A stretch of DNA of 5,840 bases from a bacterium (GTDB lineage: Bacteria; Pseudomonadota; Alphaproteobacteria; Rhizobiales; Xanthobacteraceae), in contig JAQSDT010000180.1 of the NCBI GenBank assembly GCA_029946075.1, positions 1 to 5,840 of the forward strand, written 5' to 3'. The notes beneath the pieces are model-generated. The model searched no databases. It was not told the origin of the DNA and was given only the letters and a program-made list of their open reading frames with translations. Below, one piece after another: positions 1 to 4,712 of this stretch. Within the stretch, counting starts at the first letter, position 1. Every line of letters begins with the position of its first letter. The translations under genes and the position numbers were made by a program.

Positions 1-866
1 CCGAGCGTAATCAGCAGGGCGATGCGGATCAGCTGGTCGCGGATCGGCGTCAGCGCCTGCGCGGTCTCCTGTTCGAAGAATACGTGCCAGCCGAGCCGCT
101 GCACCGGGCTCGATGCCGTCAGCACCGCATTGCCGCTGCCGTCGGTGCCGGAGGCCGGCGCGACGCCGCCCGGCGCGATGACGGCCGCGACCTGCGGCAG
201 GGTGGAGAGATTCTTCGCAATCTCCGGCCCCTTCGTCGAACTCGCCAGCACCTGGCCGCGGCCGTCGACGACATAGGCGAAGCCGACCTTGCCGACCTGG
301 GTATCGCCGAGGAAATCCGCGAGAAAGCGCAAATCGATTTCGGCGACGGTGACCTGCTGGTCCGAATGCGACAGTCCGATCGACATGAACGGCCGGCCGT
401 CGCGGAAATAGGGCGGCGCAAAATTGGTGCCGCGGGCGGCGGTCTCGGTGAAGCGAAGGTCGCGGGAGAAATCGGCGTTGGTGCCGACATAGACCGTCTG
501 GCGCGAGAGGCGAAGCTGTTCGCGGCCCTGCGCCGACAGCAGCGAGAGCTGGCTCACCGCCGGCACCTGGTTCAGCAATTGCGTGTAGTCAGCCCGGCGG
601 TCCTCCAGCTTGGTGGAGGAAGCGCGGGTCACCCAGTTGATCTGCCGGTCGAGGTCGACGATCGATTGCTGGATCCGCTTGGCGGTCGCCTCCGACTTTT
701 CCGACATGCCGTCGGTCAGCGAGCTTCTGACGCCGGTATAGGTGATCCAGATTTCCATCGCGCCGTTGACGGCCAGCACGAACACGACGAGGCCGACCAG
801 CGCGACGACGTATTTGGCGAACAGGCCTTCGCGTAGAAACCAGACCCTGTCCTTGACCTCGTTCAT
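1..866 (-). CDS. Cache-domain membrane sensor protein, N-terminal part (C-terminus beyond the window)
   Basis: The reading frame is open from an ATG at 866 to the window edge, giving 288 full codons and no stop. Residues about 17-42 form one hydrophobic helix (YVVALVGLVVFVLAVNGA). Residues about 45-265 look like a periplasmic Cache-type ligand-binding region: a helical 'SEKSEATAKRIQQSI' stretch, a 'SQLSLLSAQGREQLRLSR' strand/helix segment, 'FAPPYFRDGRPFMSIGLSHS', 'VGFAYVVDGRGQVLASS', and a closing 'LGWHVFFEQ'. A second membrane helix is just beginning at the edge (RDQLIRIALLITL). The order TM-Cache-TM is the standard input half of chemosensory kinases, nucleotide cyclases and methyl-accepting proteins. 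A HAMP plus histidine kinase or cyclase output would be usual, but it cannot be seen here. The start is supported by a GAGGG Shine-Dalgarno 5 bases upstream. It lies downstream of the AsmA gene on the same strand, but a 213-base gap with a hairpin repeat argues for its own promoter. The output type is unknown. Confidence 0.85.
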   Translation of the reverse strand, partial: MNEVKDRVWFLREGLFAKYVVALVGLVVFVLAVNGAMEIWITYTGVRSSLTDGMSEKSEATAKRIQQSIVDLDRQINWVTRASSTKLEDRRADYTQLLNQVPAVSQLSLLSAQGREQLRLSRQTVYVGTNADFSRDLRFTETAARGTNFAPPYFRDGRPFMSIGLSHSDQQVTVAEIDLRFLADFLGDTQVGKVGFAYVVDGRGQVLASSTKGPEIAKNLSTLPQVAAVIAPGGVAPASGTDGSGNAVLTASSPVQRLGWHVFFEQETAQALTPIRDQLIRIALLITL

Positions 867-1026
867 CCGGACCCTCGTGCGCGGCCGCAATTGCGCGCGC
901 ATCGGCTGCTTGCGGACGGCCTCGTTGCCGGGCCCCGCGGATGGGTCTGTCTAGCACGAAATGGCCGCCCCTGCCGCGCGTCCGCCGGCATGGTTAGCCC
1001 CGATTTAGGCATGGATTCTGGCTATT

Positions 1027-1057
1027 CGTCATGGCCGGGACAAGCCCGGCCATGACG
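1027..1057. repeat. Intergenic inverted repeat (REP-like palindrome)
   Basis: There is a perfect inverted repeat with 13-base arms: CGTCATGGCCGGG, a five-base loop ACAAG, then CCCGGCCATGACG. It lies 23 bases past the AsmA stop codon, between two minus-strand genes. No T-run follows it on the minus strand, so it is not a textbook intrinsic terminator, although such a stable RNA stem could protect the 3' end of the asmA transcript or slow polymerase. From memory, the same GTCATGGCCGGG...CCCGGCCATGAC sequence occurs at many intergenic sites in Bradyrhizobium and Rhodopseudomonas genomes. Its status as a dispersed family member is recalled, not tested. Confidence 0.8.
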
Positions 1058-1079
1058 GTCTCCGTGACCCGAGGAAAAT

Positions 1080-3194
1080 TCAGCGGTTGAACAGCTGCCG
1101 CAGCACGTCGTTCATCGGCTGGCTCTCCTGCTGCGCCGTGACGTCGTTCGGCACCGACGGTGCCGCCGGCTCGGCGGGAGTGGCCTGCGTCGGGGCCGGC
1201 GTCTGGGGTTGGGCCGCCGATCCCTGGATCGGAATGCTGCGCTGGCTGCCCGGGCGCGGTGCGCCCTGCGCCGCTCCGCCCTGCGGCGGGTTGCTCTGGC
1301 CGAGGCCGCTCAGGCCCTGCTGCAGCAGATTGCCGATGGTCTCGCCGAGCTGGCCGCCGAGCGGATTGGCGCCCTGGGTTGCAGTGCCCGGCGTTCCGGC
1401 CGCGCCCGTCCCCGTGCTGGCGCCTTGATTATTGATCAGGCCCCCGATCGCAGCCCCAAGGCCTCCAGAGCCAAGCCCTCCAGACCCAAGTCCCGCGCCG
1501 TTCGCGCCGAACAGGCCCTTGCCCATCTCCTTCAGTTTGCCAAAGGCGGCCTCGGGATTGTCGAGGATGCCCTGCATCTCCGGATAGATCCGCGGCTCGT
1601 TCCATGGCCCCTCGATCATCACGGGAATGCCGAGCCCGACCGGCTCGGAGGCACGGCCCTGGCCCTCAGTGGTCATCACCAGTTTCGGCTCGACGCGGAA
1701 TCCGATCTGCTTGGTGCCGAGATCGATGGTGCCGGTGCCCGTCATCTTCACCAGCGGGCCGACCAGCGTGAGATCGGTGGTCTGCGCCTGGCCCTTGTCG
1801 ATCTTGAACGAGGCCGACAATTGCGACAGGTCCGTCGCCTTCTCCTGGCTCTCCTGCCAGCCCGACAGCGTACTCGCCGTCAGCGAGCGGATCATCTGCG
1901 CGACGTTGAGGCCCTTGATGGCGCCGTCCTGGAACACGACGAAGGCGGTGCCGGCCATGCCCGTCATCAGCGCGCGCTGGCTGGTGCCGGAGGTGCGCAC
2001 GGCGATCCTGGTCTGCATCCTGCCGTCGATCTTGTCGAAATCGGCAAGGCTGCGCAGCAGCGGCAGCGCGCGCACGCCCGCAAGGTCCGCACGCATCGCG
2101 TAGGTCGGGTTCACGGTGGAGGCGTCGATGGTCACGTCGCCGGTGACGGTGCCTTCATAGGCGCCGAGGTTGGAAACCTGCGCCTTCAGCACGCCGTTCG
2201 AAATCGTCGAGTCGATCGCCGCGGTTGAAAAGCGCGCGTCGCCGATCGCGAGTTCGGCTGCGGAAATCCGCGCCTGCACATCCAAATAGTTGAGGCCGCC
2301 GACGTCGATCGTCGCGTTGCTCCAGGGCTGCGCGGCCGAACCCGCCGCGTTTTTTTGGGTTGCAAAGGCGAGCCGCTGGAAATCGAGGTCGAGCTTCACC
2401 AGCGGCTTGCTGCCGGCATCGACCGAGGCCCAGCCGTTGAACGCCGCGTCGCCGAGCGTGCCGGTGACGCCGTTGATCATCACCACATTGCCGTTGAGCC
2501 GCACTTCGGCCCTGGCCTGCAACGGTGCCGGCAGCAGGCCGCCGGTGTCGAGCTTGATTTCAGCCGGAATGTTCTGCCGCTCCAGCGGCGGCGCGGGCGG
2601 GCTCGCCTTGATATCGAACCTGATCGGATAGCCGCCGCTGCGCGCATTGCCCGACAGCGTGATCTTGCGGTCGGCGTCGAAGGTGATGTCGGCGTTGACG
2701 GTCTCGATCCTGTTCTCGACGCGGTCGCGCAAGTTCGAGAGCACGATGGTGCCGCCGGTGACGCTGACATGCTCGATCGGGAATGCATCTTCCGATTTGG
2801 CGGCGGCCTTCGCCGGCGCAGCGTCCCTCGACCGTTCGCGCTGCAGCGGCAGGTTCAGCACCGGACGCACGATGACGAGTTCGGTGACCCTGGGTTTGCC
2901 GGCCCACAGGCTGGCGAGCGTGATTTCGGCCTGGATGCTGCTGGCGGTGAGGCGGTTGTTGATGTCGCGCTCCTTCGGATCCTGCAGCGTCACGTCGTTC
3001 AGCGTGACGTGCAGCGACGGCCACAGCGCGATTTTGGCGCCGCCATTGATCGCCAGCCTGTAGCCGGTCTCGCGCTCGACGCGCTCCTGGATCTGCGTCG
3101 TCAGGAAGCCGGAAGGGATGCCGATCACCAGCAGCAAGGCGATGACGGCGATCACGGCGGCAATCGCTGCGCCGACGAATTTCAGAGCTCTCAT
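1080..3194 (-). CDS. AsmA family protein
   Basis: This is a complete 704-residue protein. Residues about 5-28 are a single N-terminal membrane anchor (FVGAAIAAVIAVIALLLVIG). They are followed by the AsmA signature region at 29-125: 'IQERVERETGYRLAINGGAKIALWPSLHVTLNDVTLQDP', a 'LTASSIQAEITLASLWAGKPRVTELVIVRPVLNL' segment and basic residues. Residues 140-400 are beta-rich repeats. The C-terminal AsmA domain at about 385-535 includes 'FDKIDGRMQTRIAVRTSGTS', 'FQDGAIKGLNVAQMIRSL', 'LVKMTGTGTIDLGTKQIGFRVEPKL' and 'GLGIPVMIEGPWNEPRIYPE'. Family members are inner-membrane-anchored, mostly periplasmic beta-groove proteins linked to phospholipid transport to the outer membrane and envelope homeostasis; the role of this copy is inferred. 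Residues 565-690 are a Gly/Ala/Pro/Gln-rich, probably disordered tail, ending in a short helical 'MNDVLRQLFNR'. The ATG has a weak GGA 8 bases upstream, and no better in-frame start is visible because the TM anchor begins right after it. It is divergent from the Crp-family gene. Confidence 0.93.
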   Translation of the reverse strand: MRALKFVGAAIAAVIAVIALLLVIGIPSGFLTTQIQERVERETGYRLAINGGAKIALWPSLHVTLNDVTLQDPKERDINNRLTASSIQAEITLASLWAGKPRVTELVIVRPVLNLPLQRERSRDAAPAKAAAKSEDAFPIEHVSVTGGTIVLSNLRDRVENRIETVNADITFDADRKITLSGNARSGGYPIRFDIKASPPAPPLERQNIPAEIKLDTGGLLPAPLQARAEVRLNGNVVMINGVTGTLGDAAFNGWASVDAGSKPLVKLDLDFQRLAFATQKNAAGSAAQPWSNATIDVGGLNYLDVQARISAAELAIGDARFSTAAIDSTISNGVLKAQVSNLGAYEGTVTGDVTIDASTVNPTYAMRADLAGVRALPLLRSLADFDKIDGRMQTRIAVRTSGTSQRALMTGMAGTAFVVFQDGAIKGLNVAQMIRSLTASTLSGWQESQEKATDLSQLSASFKIDKGQAQTTDLTLVGPLVKMTGTGTIDLGTKQIGFRVEPKLVMTTEGQGRASEPVGLGIPVMIEGPWNEPRIYPEMQGILDNPEAAFGKLKEMGKGLFGANGAGLGSGGLGSGGLGAAIGGLINNQGASTGTGAAGTPGTATQGANPLGGQLGETIGNLLQQGLSGLGQSNPPQGGAAQGAPRPGSQRSIPIQGSAAQPQTPAPTQATPAEPAAPSVPNDVTAQQESQPMNDVLRQLFNR
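1454..1490 (-). repeat. Short tandem repeat coding for GLGSG units in the AsmA tail
   Basis: Two 15-base units (1490-1476 and 1475-1461, 13 of 15 bases identical) and a partial third encode LGSGG-LGSGG-LGA at residues 569-580. The units use CTT, GGA and TCT codons, unlike the strongly G/C-ending codons around them. The array keeps the reading frame, so gain or loss of a unit would only change the length of a flexible linker after the C-terminal AsmA domain. Confidence 0.65.
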
Positions 3195-3330
3195 TTCGAC
3201 ATTCCAGACCGGGCCACCGGCATTGATGTGTGCCCCGCCGCACGCGCGTTCAGCCGGGCAGGCGAGCTTATCCCGGAAACGGGATCGGCACTAAAGAAGC
3301 CAAAAATATTCCGACGGTGCTGTAAACTTA

Positions 3331-3346
3331 TGTGACTTATGACACA
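3331..3346 (+). promoter_or_regulatory. Candidate CRP-type operator TGTGA-N6-ACACA
   Basis: The sequence TGTGACTTATGACACA matches the CRP-class consensus TGTGA-N6-TCACA at nine of ten conserved positions. It lies 68 bases before the ATG of the Crp/Fnr-family gene, in the region shared with the divergent AsmA gene, whose start is about 137 bases away on the other side. The neighbouring regulator carries the Arg-Glu-Arg recognition-helix residues that read TGTGA in E. coli CRP, so autoregulation is a reasonable inference. I could not identify a convincing -35/-10 pair next to it, so activation versus repression cannot be told. Confidence 0.5.
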
Positions 3347-3401
3347 CTCACGAACAGGGGAATCTTGCTAACCGGCTCCGTGGGCGGGTCAGGGCCGATT
3401 T

Positions 3402-3406
3402 GAAGG
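3402..3406 (+). promoter_or_regulatory. Ribosome binding site of the Crp-family gene
   Basis: GAAGG with a 7-base spacer to the ATG at 3414. This good spacing supports that start over the internal Met at residue 13. Confidence 0.6.
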
Positions 3407-3413
3407 TAGTAAA

Positions 3414-4088
3414 ATGAGCAAACAGGCCGAATTTGCGATCATCTTGAAGATGAACCCCATGTTTGCGGATTTGGGCGCGGACGAATTGCAGCGCATTTCC
3501 GGGCTTTGCCACACCCAGCAACTCGGCGTCGGCGAAATGCTGTTCCAGAAGGGCGACGCCGGCGACGCCCTGTACGGCGTTCGCCGTGGCCAGATCCGGA
3601 TCGAGACCGGAGCTGCCGACGGCAGCCGGCTGACACTCAATTTCATGGGCTCCGGCGATTTGTTCGGCGAGGTCGCCGTGCTCGACGGCCAAAGCCGCAC
3701 CGCGGACGCCGCCGCCGGCGAACCGACGGAACTGTTCGTGCTGCGGCGCGAGGACTTCCTCGCCTTCCTCGAACGTGAACCGAAGGTCGCGATCAAGATC
3801 ATTCAGCTGCTGTGCCAGCGTATCCGCTGGCAGAGCGAGCGGATGGAAGAGTCGGTGTTGCAGCCGCTGCCGGTTCGCCTCGCGCGCAGGCTTTGCGCGC
3901 TCGCTTCCGATTTCGGTTCCGAAGTGCACATCTCGCAGGAACAACTCGGCGTCTTCGTCGGCGCCGCCCGCGAAAGCGTCAACCGCCAGCTCCAGCTCTG
4001 GCGCAAGGACGGCATCCTCGACCTGCAGCGCGGACGCATTCTGCTGCAGAACATGACCAAGCTGACGGCGGTGGCCAGGAACGAGTGA
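3414..4088 (+). CDS. Crp/Fnr family transcriptional regulator
   Basis: This is a complete 224-residue protein, the usual length for the family. Residues about 15-110 form the cyclic-nucleotide-binding beta-barrel, with 'MLFQKGDAGDALYGVRRGQIRI' and a phosphate-binding cassette 'FGEVAVLDGQSRTA' in which Glu86 and Arg95-Thr96 sit where CRP holds cAMP (Glu72, Arg82-Ser83). Residues about 113-150 are the long dimerisation helix. Residues 153-215 are a winged helix-turn-helix; its recognition helix 'AARESVNRQLQLW' has Arg186, Glu187 and Arg191, aligned with CRP Arg180, Glu181 and Arg185 that contact TGTGA. The Met-Ser-Lys-Gln N-terminus has no cysteine cluster, so it is not an oxygen-sensing Fnr. 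It probably acts as a cytoplasmic homodimer, and cyclic-nucleotide binding is plausible but unproven. It is divergent from asmA and convergent with the DUF4926 gene, with only 13 bases between the stop codons. A matching operator candidate lies in its own upstream region. Confidence 0.93.
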   Translation: MSKQAEFAIILKMNPMFADLGADELQRISGLCHTQQLGVGEMLFQKGDAGDALYGVRRGQIRIETGAADGSRLTLNFMGSGDLFGEVAVLDGQSRTADAAAGEPTELFVLRREDFLAFLEREPKVAIKIIQLLCQRIRWQSERMEESVLQPLPVRLARRLCALASDFGSEVHISQEQLGVFVGAARESVNRQLQLWRKDGILDLQRGRILLQNMTKLTAVARNE

Positions 4089-4101
4089 GAGCTCGGCTCG
4101 C

Positions 4102-4344
4102 TCAGGCTTCTTCCGGAACGTAGTGCAGTGTAAGCAACTCCGTGGAAGGGCAGGGAACGAGGGCATAAGCTTGGCCCTGCTCGTCGCTGAATTCTACTAA
4201 CGAAGTGCTGTCGTCGAGCAATTCGACCACCGTCCCGACCTGTCCACGTGCAAGCCGCTGCGCAGGAAGGTCGGAGAGCAGAGCGACCACGTCGAGCAGC
4301 GCTGGGCTCTGGCTATTGTTATCGTCCGTTGGAGTCATCATCAT
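4102..4344 (-). CDS. DUF4926 domain-containing small protein
   Basis: This is a complete 80-residue protein from the ATG at 4344. The core 'LLDVVALLSDLPAQRLARGQVGTVVELL' followed by 'SLVEFSDEQGQAYALVPCPSTELLTLHYVPEE' is the DUF4926 pattern as I know it: a small SH3-like beta-barrel fold with the 'RGQVGTVVE...VEFSD..G..YA' signature. Its biochemical function is unknown. A GTG at 4353 and ATGs at 4341 and 4338 are alternative starts. I prefer 4344 because its ATG overlaps, as ATGA, the stop codon of the upstream gene's ancestral frame, the usual mark of translational coupling. That coupling is now broken, because the actual upstream frame ends 76 bases earlier; a GGA lies 7 bases before the ATG at 4338, so initiation there is also possible. 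GC is lower than in the neighbouring housekeeping genes. It may be the antitoxin- or immunity-like half of a pair, which is an inference. Confidence 0.82.
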   Translation of the reverse strand: MMMTPTDDNNSQSPALLDVVALLSDLPAQRLARGQVGTVVELLDDSTSLVEFSDEQGQAYALVPCPSTELLTLHYVPEEA

Positions 4345-4677
4345 ATCCAGCACGTGACGAACGCCGGTCGGCTTTCTCCGGCTCGTACAATCCAGATGGT
4401 TCTTACCATAACTTCCCGGTCATGTCGCCTGATCAGGGCATCCAGACGCCATTGTGTGCCCCATGTATCGGCCGCCATTTGAGTGGCCGTACCCGTTGCG
4501 CGCAGCTTCGAGCAAGGCGCCTCTTAGCCACGCGGCATCGACGCGCTGCAAACCAAGTACTTCGCGGAAAACTCGGGCCGTGTGACGTCCGCGAGGATGT
4601 GACGGATTCAGGCAATAGTCCTCGATTTTTCGAATATCGAGGGTTGCCTGGTCGAAGCTAGGCGGCCCGTTTGTCAT
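4341..4677 (-). pseudogene. DUF6883-like gene broken by a single-base frameshift
   Basis: From the ATG at 4677 the frame gives 'LDIRKIEDYCLNP', 'HPRGRHTARVFREVLGL' and 'DAAWLRGALLEAARNG', which I recognise as the N-terminal half of a DUF6883-type domain. It then runs into unrelated residues and stops at 4420 after 85 residues. The lost C-terminal half is present in another frame: 'TATQMAADTWGTQWRLDAL', 'REVMVRTIWIVRAGE' and 'RPAFVTCWI', stopping at 4341. The span is 337 bases, one more than a multiple of three. Dropping one G of the GGG at 4492-4494 gives a continuous 111-residue protein of ordinary size for the family. The restored stop overlaps the DUF4926 ATG. The start lies 35 bases after the RND pump stop and has no strong Shine-Dalgarno. 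Similar domains occur, as I recall, at the C-termini of polymorphic toxins; function here is unproven. A sequencing error is the main alternative. Confidence 0.8.
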
Positions 4678-4712
4678 GGCGCGTGCCCGGCATTTCCGAC
4701 CAGACCAGTTAC

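Noticed and set aside
84..836. Long open frame on the plus strand (250 codons) opposite the Cache sensor gene
   Set aside because: It is Arg/Ala/Gly/Asp-rich, low in hydrophobic structure, and lies antisense to a frame with clear TM and Cache features. Long antisense frames are expected in GC-rich DNA.
3270..3285. Small hairpin ATCCCG-GAAA-CGGGAT in the divergent intergenic region
   Set aside because: Six base pairs are expected by chance in GC-rich DNA. There is no T-run and no relation to a start codon that would suggest a riboswitch or terminator.
1209..3335. Two long plus-strand frames (339 and 326 codons) opposite the AsmA gene
   Set aside because: Both show the Arg/His/Ala/Gly-rich composition of antisense shadows and no recognisable domain, whereas the minus-strand AsmA frame is convincing from end to end.
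3414..4088. Identification of the regulator as Fnr/FixK-type oxygen or redox sensor
   Set aside because: There is no N-terminal cysteine cluster, and the recognition helix and upstream site are of the TGTGA type, not TTGAT-N4-ATCAA.
4083..4103. Stem-loop GAGTGAG/CTCGCTC between the convergent stop codons as a bidirectional terminator
   Set aside because: The stem is only 7 pairs including one G-U, it overlaps both stop codons, and no T-run follows on either strand.
3348..4166. 272-codon minus-strand frame opposite the Crp-family gene
   Set aside because: It is an antisense shadow. The plus-strand frame has full cNMP-binding and helix-turn-helix motifs and a good ribosome binding site.
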